From Algoriphagus sp. (GTDB lineage Bacteria; Bacteroidota; Bacteroidia; Cytophagales; Cyclobacteriaceae), in the NCBI RefSeq assembly GCF_013373065.1, contig NZ_JABXIN010000003.1:248001-312000 (forward strand): a stretch of DNA of 64,000 nt, in the 5' to 3' direction. Below are positions 42,864 through 50,901 of the stretch, one piece after another. The position numbers and the translations under genes were made by a program. Position 1 is the stretch's first letter, and each line of letters begins with the position of its first letter. The notes beneath the pieces were generated by a model that was not told the origin of the DNA, searched no databases, and worked only from the letters and a program-made list of their open reading frames with translations.

Positions 42864-43055
42864 TTAAGCCAATACCTCTTTTTCGATAATTACTTGTCCT
42901 TTGTAATACAACTTTCCGTCAAGCCAAAATGCTCTGTGAGGAAGGTGCATTTCACCAGTAGTAGGACATTTTGCCAAACCAGGAGCTTCCAACTTGTAAT
43001 GAGTTCTTCTTTTATCTCTTCTGGTTTTCGAAATCTTTCGTTTAGGATGTGCCAT
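42864..43055 (-). CDS. rpmF: 50S ribosomal protein L32
   Basis: 63 residues. The N-terminal [20 protein letters not shown] is diagnostic for bL32. The middle reads [19 protein letters not shown]; only one cysteine is left of the zinc motif, so this is a zinc-independent (C-minus) type. It follows yceD by 30 bases, the usual arrangement, and has a strong terminator. fabH follows as its own transcription unit, rather than plsX. Confidence 0.97.
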   Translation of the reverse strand: MAHPKRKISKTRRDKRRTHYKLEAPGLAKCPTTGEMHLPHRAFWLDGKLYYKGQVIIEKEVLA

Positions 43056-43085
43056 TTTATGCGTGATTTAAGAGTTTCAAATTCG

Positions 43086-43637
43086 TTATTTTAATTTTTT
43101 TAGCTTCTCCCAGCGCGGATCGATATTTTCCGGTTCATCGTCTCTGGATTCAACTTCCTGATCTGATTTAGAATCGAAGTAAACATATTGACCTTCTGAT
43201 TCGCTTTCTTCTTCATCTAGCTCATTTCTGAAATCAGGATGAATTTTCTTTGCTGGTATTGCTAAAAGAATAAATTCATAAATCAACTGGGCTACATTGA
43301 TACTTGGTGTATCCCTAGTAATCATGAAAATATTCTCATCAATTTCTTTTTCTTCGGAGCCATATTTAAAAAGGATGAATTCTTCGATTTCCAAAGGATA
43401 ATCGAACTCTTCCAAGCTTCGGTCACAGATTAATCGGACGGTTCCTTGGATATGGAAATCCATTTCTATTACATTGACTCCTTTGTCTAAATTGACCCGT
43501 ACGGTCAAATTTCCTTTGTTGACAAAATCATTGTCTTCAAATTCTTTGAAAAACCGATCGTCGACCTGAAAATCAAGTTCATGAGCACCTTCTCGGTATT
43601 TAATAACCTCAATATCAAAGTGCTTCAAGAATTTCAT
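43086..43637 (-). CDS. yceD: YceD/DUF177 family protein
   Basis: 183 residues. DUF177 proteins are implicated in 23S rRNA accumulation and lie beside rpmF in most bacteria. Family features are VRLICDRSLEEFDYPLEIEE in the middle, INVAQLIYEFILLAIPAKKI, and the terminal DPRWEKLKKLK. The CxxC pairing of many members is missing; a single cysteine is seen (LICDRSLEEF). The acidic stretch FRNELDEEESESEGQYVY is typical of this family. A TATTTTTG -7 box lies 27 bases upstream. Confidence 0.9.
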   Translation of the reverse strand: MKFLKHFDIEVIKYREGAHELDFQVDDRFFKEFEDNDFVNKGNLTVRVNLDKGVNVIEMDFHIQGTVRLICDRSLEEFDYPLEIEEFILFKYGSEEKEIDENIFMITRDTPSINVAQLIYEFILLAIPAKKIHPDFRNELDEEESESEGQYVYFDSKSDQEVESRDDEPENIDPRWEKLKKLK

Positions 43638-43663
43638 GGCCCTTCCGCTCGCTTTTAAGACCG

Positions 43664-43680
43664 CAAAAATAGCTATTTTT
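43664..43680 (-). promoter_or_regulatory. Putative yceD-rpmF -7 box within a 16-bp palindrome
   Basis: The minus strand reads TATTTTTG (43671-43664), an exact TAnnTTTG, 27 bases upstream of the yceD ATG. It overlaps the perfect palindrome AAAAATAGCTATTTTT at 43665-43680. No clear TTTG at -33 was found, so this is a half promoter plus palindrome. Confidence 0.4.
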
Positions 43681-43721
43681 TTATGTTTTTGAAATTTTAT
43701 TCAAGATATATTTTACTCAAA

Positions 43722-44747
43722 CTACTCGGAGCTTACTAGTTCTCCTTGATGCTGCTTGATTATATCATAGGCTAGGAAGAGTGCTGCTTGCATAGAGCCT
43801 TCTTCAGCAAGTCCTTTACCAGCGATATTGTAAGCTGTTCCATGATCCGGAGAAGTTCGGATCACAGGTAATCCAGCAGTGAAATTCACGCCGTCACTGA
43901 ATGACATAGACTTAAAAGGAATAAGTCCTTGATCATGATACATGGCCAAAATACCATCGAATTTTGTCTGATGCATCATTCCAAAGAAGCCATCGGATGG
44001 ATAAGGCCCAAAGACAAGCTTGTTTTCTTCCTTGAGTTGGTTGATGGCTGGACGAATCACCTCTTGCTCTTCTTTTCCTAGTAAACCATCCTCACCAGCA
44101 TGAGGGTTGAGTCCGAGTATGGCGATTTTGGGTCTGTTTATCCCAAAGTCTTTTTCCAGACTTTGAAGCATCATGTTTGCTTTCCGCTTTATTTTTTCCA
44201 CTGTTACGGACTTGCTGACCTCCGAAAGCGGCATGTGGCCAGTGACCAATCCTACCCGCAGTTTATCTGAAACCAAAAACATCAAGCTCTCTTTTGCATC
44301 AACGGCATGGGTGATGTATTCTGTGTGTCCAACAAATTTCAATTCTTCAGAATTGATGTTGTTTTTGTTTAGAGGTGCCGTCACCAAGGCTTGAATCTTA
44401 CCATCTTTTAGATCCTCAACTGCCTGTCTTAAGGCCTCTAGCGCCAGCTTTCCAGCTTCTTGGGTTTCTACTCCAGGAATTATTTCCGGGCATTCTTCCA
44501 CGACATTGATGACATTGATCCGTTTGGGCTGGATATCATCAAAATTTCGGACTTGGAGAAAATTGAATCCCTCCATATCCAACATTTTTTTATAAATGCT
44601 GAGGGCTTTGCCGTGCCCGTAAATCAAAGGAGTGAAGTTTTTATGCACCCGGTTGTCAAGAAGTGCCTTCATGCATACTTCTACACCGATGCCATTAATA
44701 TCTCCGATACTGATTCCGATTATTGGTTTGGTTGTTTTTGCTGTCAT
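43722..44747 (-). CDS. pdxA: 4-hydroxythreonine-4-phosphate dehydrogenase
   Basis: About 341 residues. PdxA makes the 3-amino-2-oxopropyl phosphate used to form pyridoxine 5'-phosphate; it is a divalent-metal NAD enzyme. Seen: IIGISIGDINGIGVEVCMKA, VTAPLNKNNINSEELKFVGH, the metal His in GHTEYITHAV, LGLNPHAGEDGLLGKEEQE, MYHDQGLIPFKSMSFSDGVN and RTSPDHGTAYNIAGKG. ATG at 44747 is preferred to the TTG at 44780, whose extra residues cross a leader hairpin. It is divergent from rsmA, the reverse of the common pdxA-rsmA operon. Confidence 0.96.
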   Translation of the reverse strand: MTAKTTKPIIGISIGDINGIGVEVCMKALLDNRVHKNFTPLIYGHGKALSIYKKMLDMEGFNFLQVRNFDDIQPKRINVINVVEECPEIIPGVETQEAGKLALEALRQAVEDLKDGKIQALVTAPLNKNNINSEELKFVGHTEYITHAVDAKESLMFLVSDKLRVGLVTGHMPLSEVSKSVTVEKIKRKANMMLQSLEKDFGINRPKIAILGLNPHAGEDGLLGKEEQEVIRPAINQLKEENKLVFGPYPSDGFFGMMHQTKFDGILAMYHDQGLIPFKSMSFSDGVNFTAGLPVIRTSPDHGTAYNIAGKGLAEEGSMQAALFLAYDIIKQHQGELVSSE

Positions 44748-44762
44748 GGGGTCATTCAAAAA

Positions 44763-44785
44763 TCGCCTTGCAGAAAACAAGGCGA
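44763..44785 (-). promoter_or_regulatory. Leader hairpin upstream of pdxA
   Basis: TCGCCTTG (44763-44770) and CAAGGCGA (44778-44785) form a perfect 8-bp stem with loop CAGAAAA. On the minus strand it is followed by five T residues (TTTTTG) and then the pdxA ATG 15 bases past the stem. It looks like a small terminator placed in the leader. Confidence 0.5.
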
Positions 44786-44852
44786 ACGTAGGCCTTTAGG
44801 AATATTGTCTTAATTTTAGGCTGCAATTTATAAAATTTACTGAAGCTATTCG

Positions 44853-45638
44853 ATGGAAAAAGTCAGACCCAAAAAACATCTGGGGCAGCATTTTCTGACC
44901 GATCTGAGCATTGCCCAGCGAATAGCTCAGTCGGTTACTGGACATCTTGGAGCAAAACAAGTGCTTGAAATAGGTCCCGGCATGGGGGTGTTGACGCAGT
45001 TTTTGCTGGAAAATCCTCAAGAACTCTTTGTGGTTGAAATAGATGTCGAATCCATTGCCTATCTCAAAAAGAATTTTCCGCAGCTTGAAGGCAGGATTTT
45101 AGAGGGGGACTTTTTGAAAATGAACCTTTATGAATGGTCCAAGGAGCCATTTTGCATAGCAGGTAATTTTCCTTATAATATTTCAAGTCAAATTTTCTTT
45201 AAAGTATTGGAGTATCGCCATCAGGTGACTGAGGTTGTTTGCATGCTTCAAAAAGAAGTCGCCCAGCGAATTGCCTCACCAAAAGGAAACAAGGATTACG
45301 GGATATTATCCGTGCTACTTCAGGCATTTTACGATATTGAGTACCTGTTTTCGGTACCTCCCGGGGTATTCAATCCCCCACCCAAGGTTCAATCCGGTGT
45401 AATTCGACTTCGTAGAAATCAAACGGAAAAACTCGATTGCGATGAATCTTTATTTATAAAAGTGGTGAAGGGAGGATTTGGAAATAGGAGAAAAACCCTT
45501 CGTAATTCCTTAAAATCTTTCCAACTTTCTGATTCTTTCAAAACACATCCTTTATTGGATAAGCGTGCGGAACAATTGGATGTGGCTGATTTTGTTTTTT
45601 TAACCCAACAAATCCAAGCTTCTCGTGGAGATCATTAA
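44853..45638 (+). CDS. rsmA: 16S rRNA (adenine1518/1519-N6)-dimethyltransferase
   Basis: 261 residues. It dimethylates two adenines in helix 45 of 16S rRNA. The KsgA family signature is complete: RPKKHLGQHFLTDLSIAQRI at the start, the SAM loop EIGPGMGVLTQFLLENPQE, an acidic residue in FVVEIDVESIAYLKKNFPQL, and the catalytic NxPY-type GNFPYNISSQIFFKVLEY. Also VPPGVFNPPPKVQSGVIRL. It is divergent from pdxA and its 3' end overlaps the mgtE GTG start by 14 bases. Confidence 0.97.
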   Translation: MEKVRPKKHLGQHFLTDLSIAQRIAQSVTGHLGAKQVLEIGPGMGVLTQFLLENPQELFVVEIDVESIAYLKKNFPQLEGRILEGDFLKMNLYEWSKEPFCIAGNFPYNISSQIFFKVLEYRHQVTEVVCMLQKEVAQRIASPKGNKDYGILSVLLQAFYDIEYLFSVPPGVFNPPPKVQSGVIRLRRNQTEKLDCDESLFIKVVKGGFGNRRKTLRNSLKSFQLSDSFKTHPLLDKRAEQLDVADFVFLTQQIQASRGDH

Positions 45639-46992
45639 GCAATTTGAACTTTCGAAAGAATATCTTGAGAGCCTGAGACACGGCATCGAAAATCAAGATT
45701 TGGACTTCATCAAGGAATCACTGGATGGAGTCAATGAAGCCGATATTGCTGCAATCTTGGATGAGTTGTCTCTCGATGAGTCCATTTATGTACTTCGAGC
45801 ACTTGAAAAACAGGTAGCGGCTGATATTCTTATTGAGCTTGATGAAGGAAATTTAAACAAGGTCCTACGCGAACTTGATAATCCAGAAATCGCCTCCTTG
45901 ATAGAATTGATGGATTCGGATGATGCCGCTGACTTGCTTAATCTCCTAGGGGAGCGAGAGCGGGAAGAAGTCATTTCCAATTTCCAGGACCGGCTGAAAT
46001 CTGATCAAGTTGTAGACTTGCTTCGTTACGAAGAGGATACAGCCGGTGGTATCATGGCGAAAGAATTTATTCGTGCGAATAAAAACTGGAATGTTATTCA
46101 GACCATCAATGAAATCCGTCGGCAGGCAGAGAATGTAGAAAAGATTTTTTCCATTTACGTGGTCAATAACAGGCAACAGCTGTTAGGTAGAGTTTCGCTC
46201 AAAAAAATCATTTTGGCTGGTGAAAATACCAAGATTGAAGACATCTACGAGCCTGAAGTGATTTCCGTACCAACCTATATGGACCAAGAAGAAGTGGCCT
46301 TAATAATGAGGAAATACGATTTGGAATCGGTTCCTGTGGTTAATGCTAAAAATAAACTGGTAGGAAGAATTACGGTGGATGACATCTTGGACGTTGTGCA
46401 GGAAGAGGCAGATGAAGATATCCAAGCGATGGCTGGTATTTCGGGAGATATTGAGGAGTCTGACTCCGTGTTTATGATTACCAAAGCACGTTTGCCCTGG
46501 CTTCTCATTGGGGTCATTGGAGGCCTAATGGGTGCCAAGATTATTGGTTTTTTTGAAGATGGATTGAATAAATACCTGGCGTTGGCTTCCTTTATCCCCT
46601 TGGTGGCTGCAACCGGCGGAAATGTTGGGATCCAAGCATCTTCTTTGATAGTACAATCCTTGGCGAGTAAGTCAGTTTTTGATGATACACCTTGGCAGCG
46701 CTTTGTGAAAGGTACCCTCGTCGCTTTATTGAATGGACTGCTCTTGGCAATTTTTGTTTTCTTGGTGGTTGTTTTCCTGTATGGCTTTGAACCCATATTC
46801 GGGATTACTGTAGGGACTGCTTTATTTTGTGTCGTGTTGTTGGCCTCATTTATGGGGACAGTAACTCCGCTTGTTTTAAATCGCTTTGGGATCAATCCAG
46901 CAATTGCATCCGGGCCATTTATTACTACCACAAACGATCTCTTGGGCTTGGCCGTTTATTTCGGTGTGGCTATGTATTTATTGAATTTATAA
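45625..46992 (+). CDS. mgtE: Magnesium transporter MgtE
   Basis: 455 residues. An MgtE_N superhelical domain (about 10-130; VNEADIAAILDELSLDESIY, LIELMDSDDAADLLNLL) precedes a CBS pair (about 135-260; EDTAGGIMAKEFIRANKNWN, VTVDDILDVVQEEADED-like). Five membrane helices follow from about residue 285 (PWLLIGVIGGLMGAKIIGFF, LVAATGGNVGIQASSLIVQS). It is a magnesium-gated channel in the inner membrane. The start is GTG at 45625, inside rsmA; the next internal ATG would cut the N domain. The 2-hydroxyacid dehydrogenase gene starts three bases after its stop. Confidence 0.96.
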   Translation: MEIIKQFELSKEYLESLRHGIENQDLDFIKESLDGVNEADIAAILDELSLDESIYVLRALEKQVAADILIELDEGNLNKVLRELDNPEIASLIELMDSDDAADLLNLLGEREREEVISNFQDRLKSDQVVDLLRYEEDTAGGIMAKEFIRANKNWNVIQTINEIRRQAENVEKIFSIYVVNNRQQLLGRVSLKKIILAGENTKIEDIYEPEVISVPTYMDQEEVALIMRKYDLESVPVVNAKNKLVGRITVDDILDVVQEEADEDIQAMAGISGDIEESDSVFMITKARLPWLLIGVIGGLMGAKIIGFFEDGLNKYLALASFIPLVAATGGNVGIQASSLIVQSLASKSVFDDTPWQRFVKGTLVALLNGLLLAIFVFLVVVFLYGFEPIFGITVGTALFCVVLLASFMGTVTPLVLNRFGINPAIASGPFITTTNDLLGLAVYFGVAMYLLNL

Positions 46993-46995
46993 TCC

Positions 46996-47940
46996 ATGAA
47001 AATATTGATCATCGACCAAATGCATCCCAGTATTGTGGAGCTTTTGGAAAAAGATGGGCATATGGTAATGAATGCTCCTCAGATCACTAGAGAAGAATTA
47101 AAGAATCAGATCCATCAATTCGAAGGATTGGTCATCCGATCCAAGACGCCGATGGATCGGGATTTATTGCAGCATGCATCCCAACTTCGATTTATTGCAA
47201 GAGCCGGAGCCGGACTTGATCAGATTGATTTGGAATACCTTGAGGAGCGTGGTATTCAGCTTTTCCATGCAGCAGAAGGAAATCGTGACGCCGTAGCAGA
47301 GCATGCAATCGGAGGGCTTTTGGCTTTATTTAATCATATTCCTCAAGGAGATGCGCAAGTTCGGAAAGGAATTTGGGACCGTGAAGGGAACAGAGGCTAT
47401 GAGCTAAAAGGTAAAACCGTTGGAATTATGGGTTTTGGAAATATGGGGAAGGCATTTGCGAAGCGTTTGAGGGGGTTTGGCGTAGAAGTTCTTGCCTATG
47501 ATAAGTATAAACTGGACTTTGGGACGAATAGGGTTCAGGAAGTTATTTGGGAAAAACTAAAAGCAGAAGCAGATGTGTTGAGTATTCATGTGCCCTTGAC
47601 GGATGAGACTCGTGATTTTTTCACATTGGAGGAGCTAGCTTCTTTTGCCAAACCTTTTTGGTTGATCAACACGGCAAGAGGAGAGGTTATTAGTTTTAAA
47701 ACCTTGAATGAAGCCCTGGACAAGGGAATCCTGAAAGGAGCTGTTTTAGATGTACTCGAAAATGAAAAATTTAAAAATTTTAGTCCTTCACAAAAGGTTG
47801 AATTTGAAAAATTGGCTGGTCGAGAAAATGTGATTTTTTCACCACATGTTGCAGGTTGGACTTTTGAATCGTATGAAAAAATCAATCAGGTGTTGGCTAA
47901 AAAAATCAGAAAAGCATTTGGGAAAGTAGGGCAAGCCTAG
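46996..47940 (+). CDS. D-2-hydroxyacid dehydrogenase (SerA-like, without ACT domain)
   Basis: 314 residues, similar to D-3-phosphoglycerate dehydrogenase but lacking the C-terminal regulatory ACT domain. The NAD loop is VGIMGFGNMGKAFAKRLRGF. The catalytic Arg is in LINTARGEVISFKTLNEALD, the Glu in GAVLDVLENEKF and the His in IFSPHVAGWTFESY. It would oxidise or reduce a 2-hydroxy/2-keto acid; the substrate is uncertain. It is probably co-transcribed with mgtE. The terminator-like hairpin at 48013-48056 may also end its transcript. Confidence 0.9.
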   Translation: MKILIIDQMHPSIVELLEKDGHMVMNAPQITREELKNQIHQFEGLVIRSKTPMDRDLLQHASQLRFIARAGAGLDQIDLEYLEERGIQLFHAAEGNRDAVAEHAIGGLLALFNHIPQGDAQVRKGIWDREGNRGYELKGKTVGIMGFGNMGKAFAKRLRGFGVEVLAYDKYKLDFGTNRVQEVIWEKLKAEADVLSIHVPLTDETRDFFTLEELASFAKPFWLINTARGEVISFKTLNEALDKGILKGAVLDVLENEKFKNFSPSQKVEFEKLAGRENVIFSPHVAGWTFESYEKINQVLAKKIRKAFGKVGQA

Positions 47941-47961
47941 GTCTTCCAAACTATTGAATAT

Positions 47962-47992
47962 TTTGTTTGTGAGTACATATTTTATATTTTTG
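47962..47992 (+). promoter_or_regulatory. Promoter of greA
   Basis: TTTG (47962-47965), a 19-base spacer, then TATTTTTG (47985-47992). Both boxes match the Bacteroidota consensus exactly at ideal spacing, the best promoter in the window. The expected start near 47999 gives a leader of about 84 bases to the greA ATG. Confidence 0.75.
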
Positions 47993-48012
47993 TAATCAAA
48001 TAATGCAAAGTG

Positions 48013-48058
48013 AAAATAAAGTAACGGTCTCCAATCGGTGACCGTTACTTTATTTTTT
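48013..48058 (+). terminator. Terminator-like hairpin inside the greA leader (possible attenuator)
   Basis: AAAATAAAGTAACGGTC (48013-48029) and GACCGTTACTTTATTTT (48040-48056) are perfect 17-bp complements with a ten-base loop, followed by T residues to 48058. It lies between the greA promoter and the greA ATG (48083), with only 25 bases after it. It is a strong terminator shape and would also stop transcripts from upstream. If partial, it would release a short leader RNA of about 60 bases. Confidence 0.75.
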
Positions 48059-48082
48059 GGTGCTATTCAAAACGAGTCAATT

Positions 48083-48556
48083 ATGTCAAAAGTACAATAC
48101 TACACAGAGGAAGGTCTTAAGAAATTGAAGGAGGAACTTCAAGAGTTGAAGACCAAGGGGAGAGCGGATATTGCCCGTCAAATTGCAGAGGCAAGGGACA
48201 AGGGAGATCTTTCAGAGAACGCAGAATATGATGCGGCAAAAGATGCTCAGGGATTGTTGGAGCTAAAGATTGCCAAATTGGAAGCGGTAGTTGGGAATGC
48301 CCGGGTTTTAGATAATTCCAAAATGGATCATTCCAAAGTAGGAATTTTAAGTACCGTGAAAATTAAAAATGTTAAAAATGGAATGACGGTAAGCTATACC
48401 TTGGTGTCTGAGGAAGAAGCTGATCTAAAAGCAGGGAAAATTTCCTTGGCTTCTCCTTTTGGAAAAGGCTTGGTTGGGAAATCTGTCGGAGAAGTTGCTG
48501 AAATAAACGCACCTGCTGGAAAGCTTCAATTTGAAATCTTAGAAATTATCTACTAA
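48083..48556 (+). CDS. greA: Transcription elongation factor GreA
   Basis: 157 residues. GreA enters the RNA polymerase secondary channel and stimulates cleavage of backtracked RNA. The coiled-coil N domain begins KVQYYTEEGLKKLKEELQEL; the acidic tip is DKGDLSENAEYDAAKDAQGL, with the catalytic acidic residues. The C-terminal FKBP-like domain contains SLASPFGKGLVGKSVGEVAE and ends LQFEILEIIY. ATG at 48083 is the family start; the longer frame from 48038 runs through the leader hairpin and is rejected. Confidence 0.97.
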   Translation: MSKVQYYTEEGLKKLKEELQELKTKGRADIARQIAEARDKGDLSENAEYDAAKDAQGLLELKIAKLEAVVGNARVLDNSKMDHSKVGILSTVKIKNVKNGMTVSYTLVSEEEADLKAGKISLASPFGKGLVGKSVGEVAEINAPAGKLQFEILEIIY

Positions 48557-48577
48557 GTCTAGCATTTGATAAAATTT

Positions 48578-48610
48578 AAATCCCGGTATTCACCGGGATT
48601 TTTTATTTTT
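48578..48610 (+). terminator. Terminator after greA
   Basis: AAATCCCGGT (48578-48587), loop ATTC, ACCGGGATTT (48592-48601), a perfect 10-bp stem, then a T-rich tail to 48610. It sits in the 60-base gap between greA and the HIT-family gene. Confidence 0.88.
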
Positions 48611-48616
48611 GATTCT

Positions 48617-49009
48617 ATGGCAAGCATCTTTACTAAAATCATCAATCGGGAAATTCCTGCCCATATCATCGCAGAAGATGATCGGAATATTGCATTTTTG
48701 GACATTATGCCTCTGGTTAAGGGACATGTATTGGTTGTCCCCAAAAAAGAGGTGGATTACATTTTTGATTTAGATCCTGATGATTTGACAGCTTTGCATC
48801 TTTTTGCTCAAAAAGTTGCCAAAGCCATGGATCAAACCATATCATGTACCCGAATCGGAGTGGCCGTGATTGGCTTGGAAGTTCCCCATGTACATGTTCA
48901 TTTGGTTCCGCTTCGTACCATGGATGATATTAATTTCACTCGTCCAAAACTGAAACTAAGCCAAGAGGAGCTTGGGGCGATTGCTGAGGAGATTAAAAAG
49001 GGCTTCTAG
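48617..49009 (+). CDS. HIT-family protein (Hint-like nucleotide hydrolase)
   Basis: About 130 residues from ATG at 48617 (MASIFTKIINREIPAHIIAE). The histidine triad HVHVHLVPL near the C-terminus is preceded by GVAVIGLEVP. Also seen is AFLDIMPLVKGHVLVVPKKE. Such proteins hydrolyse purine nucleoside phosphoramidates or AMP-lysine. A longer frame from 48566 would start inside the greA terminator and is rejected. It follows greA by 60 bases; the terminator between suggests separate transcription. Confidence 0.95.
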   Translation: MASIFTKIINREIPAHIIAEDDRNIAFLDIMPLVKGHVLVVPKKEVDYIFDLDPDDLTALHLFAQKVAKAMDQTISCTRIGVAVIGLEVPHVHVHLVPLRTMDDINFTRPKLKLSQEELGAIAEEIKKGF

Positions 49010-49101
49010 ACCTTTTTTTAGTTCTTTTTCTGCTGGGATTCGTTTCTATACTATTTTAAAATTTTCATAAAAGTCCGAAGAGAATCCTTTATTTTTCAAT
49101 A

Positions 49102-50790
49102 ATGAAAAGGACTGAATACGATGCGATTGTGGTCGGTTCCGGTATTTCCGGAGGCTGGGCAGCCAAGGAACTTTGTGAAAAAGGATTAAAAACGCTCGTC
49201 TTGGAGCGTGGGCGGGATGTTCAACATCTGAAGGATTATCCTACCATGACTTCATCATCTTGGGAAATGCCGCATCATAATCAGATTCCTCGAGAGGATA
49301 AAATAAATAATCCGGTAGTCAATCGCTGCTACGCATACAAGGAGGATACGGCCCACTTTTTTGTAAAGGATCAAGAGCATCCTTATGTACAGGAAAAACC
49401 ATTCGATTGGGTTAGGGGCTATCAGGTAGGGGGAAAGTCTCTTATTTGGGCAAGGCAGACTCAGCGTTGGAGTCCTTATGATTTTGAAGGGCCTGGAAGG
49501 GATGGGTTTGCAGTAGATTGGCCTATTCGGTATGATGATATCGCACCTTGGTATAGTTATGTAGAGCGTTTTGTGGGGATTTCTGGAAGTTATGAGGGAT
49601 TGGATACGCTTCCAGATGGTGAATTTTTAAAAGCCTGGGAGATGAATTGTGTTGAAAGCGAAATCCGAGATCGGGTGAATAGTCATTATCAGGATCGAAA
49701 ATTTATCATTGGTCGATGTGCCCACTTAACCGAACCCAAAAAAGAACATTTAGATCAAGGAAGAGGACAATGTATGGCCCGAAACCAATGCTATCGAGGT
49801 TGTCCTTTTGGAGGCTATTTTAGTAGCAATTCTTCCACCTTACCTTGGGCATCTAAAACGGGAAATTTGACGGTCCGTCCTGACTCCGTGGTACATTCCT
49901 TGATTTGGGATGAGGAAAAAGGAAAAGTGACTGGTGTTCGAGTGATCGATCGGATCACCAAAGAAGAGCGGGAGTTTTATTCAAAGATTATTTTTTTAAA
50001 CGCCTCGGCACTCAATACCAACCTGATTTTATTGAATAGTATATCCAGGCGTTTTCCAAATGGTCTAGGGAATGATTCGGGGATTTTGGGGAAGTATGTC
50101 GCCTTTCACAATTATCGGGGTACTCTTTCTGCGCGATATGAGGGTTTCGAAGATAAATATTATTTCGGTCGAAGGCCGACGGCGATTATGATGCCCAACT
50201 TCAGAAATGTGAAAAAGCAGGAGATGGATTTTTTGAGAGGATATATGACCTTTTATTCAGCAGGTCGAGCAGGGTTTGGTCATGCGGATCCTGGTGGTTT
50301 TGGAGCTGAGTTTAAACAATCGAATACAAAGCCAGGGCCTTGGTCAGTATTCATGATGATGCAAGGAGAAACTATTCCTAAGGAGACCAATCGTGTTAGC
50401 TTGTTTACTGACCAAAAGGATGAATGGGGTATTCCTTTGCTGAAAATCGATGTGGCATATGATGATAATGATGAGAAGATCTTACAGGATTTTTGGGAGC
50501 AAGGGGAGGAAATGCTGAAGGTAGCTGGCTGTGTAAACATACGGAAATCAGATTCTAAGCAAGCTCCTGGATTAGACATTCACGAAATGGGTGGGGTCAG
50601 GATGGGAAGAGACTCAAAAACTTCCTTTTTGAATGGATTTAATCAAATGCATCATGCTCCGAATGTTTTTGTGACGGATGGCGCATGTATGACTTCCACA
50701 GGAACTCAAAATCCATCCATTACCTATATGGCTTTAACAGTTCGTGCAGCGGATTTTGCAGTCCAACAGTTGAAAAAAGGAGAGTTATAG
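49102..50790 (+). CDS. GMC-family FAD-dependent oxidoreductase
   Basis: 562 residues. The N-terminal FAD fold reads DAIVVGSGISGGWAAKELCE. Also seen: WVRGYQVGGKSLIWARQTQR (the flavin-attachment-like loop), FLNASALNTNLILLNSISRR, and near the C-terminus DIHEMGGVRMGRDSKTSF with the catalytic His, and TGTQNPSITYMALTVRAADF. It would oxidise a sugar or alcohol, resembling gluconate 2-dehydrogenase-type large subunits. No small subunit-III gene or cytochrome partner is next to it. No export signal is seen. Confidence 0.92.
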   Translation: MKRTEYDAIVVGSGISGGWAAKELCEKGLKTLVLERGRDVQHLKDYPTMTSSSWEMPHHNQIPREDKINNPVVNRCYAYKEDTAHFFVKDQEHPYVQEKPFDWVRGYQVGGKSLIWARQTQRWSPYDFEGPGRDGFAVDWPIRYDDIAPWYSYVERFVGISGSYEGLDTLPDGEFLKAWEMNCVESEIRDRVNSHYQDRKFIIGRCAHLTEPKKEHLDQGRGQCMARNQCYRGCPFGGYFSSNSSTLPWASKTGNLTVRPDSVVHSLIWDEEKGKVTGVRVIDRITKEEREFYSKIIFLNASALNTNLILLNSISRRFPNGLGNDSGILGKYVAFHNYRGTLSARYEGFEDKYYFGRRPTAIMMPNFRNVKKQEMDFLRGYMTFYSAGRAGFGHADPGGFGAEFKQSNTKPGPWSVFMMMQGETIPKETNRVSLFTDQKDEWGIPLLKIDVAYDDNDEKILQDFWEQGEEMLKVAGCVNIRKSDSKQAPGLDIHEMGGVRMGRDSKTSFLNGFNQMHHAPNVFVTDGACMTSTGTQNPSITYMALTVRAADFAVQQLKKGEL

Positions 50791-50901
50791 TAGTTTTTAG
50801 ATTTCAGATTGAGTTAGGGAAAAAGAAATCACCGCTTGCGTAATTTTTCTGATTTTCAAAAGAATATTTTGTGATCTTCCTTCTAAAACTCAAACTGACC
50901 T

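Noticed and set aside
46275..46931. Long antisense open frame of 218 codons over mgtE
   Set aside because: It lies wholly inside the certain mgtE gene on the other strand, has no recognisable domain and low-complexity composition; an antisense shadow.
48604..48611. TATTTTTG that looks like a -7 box just before the HIT-family ATG
   Set aside because: It is the T-tail of the greA terminator and would put the start at the ATG itself; no TTTG at the right distance.
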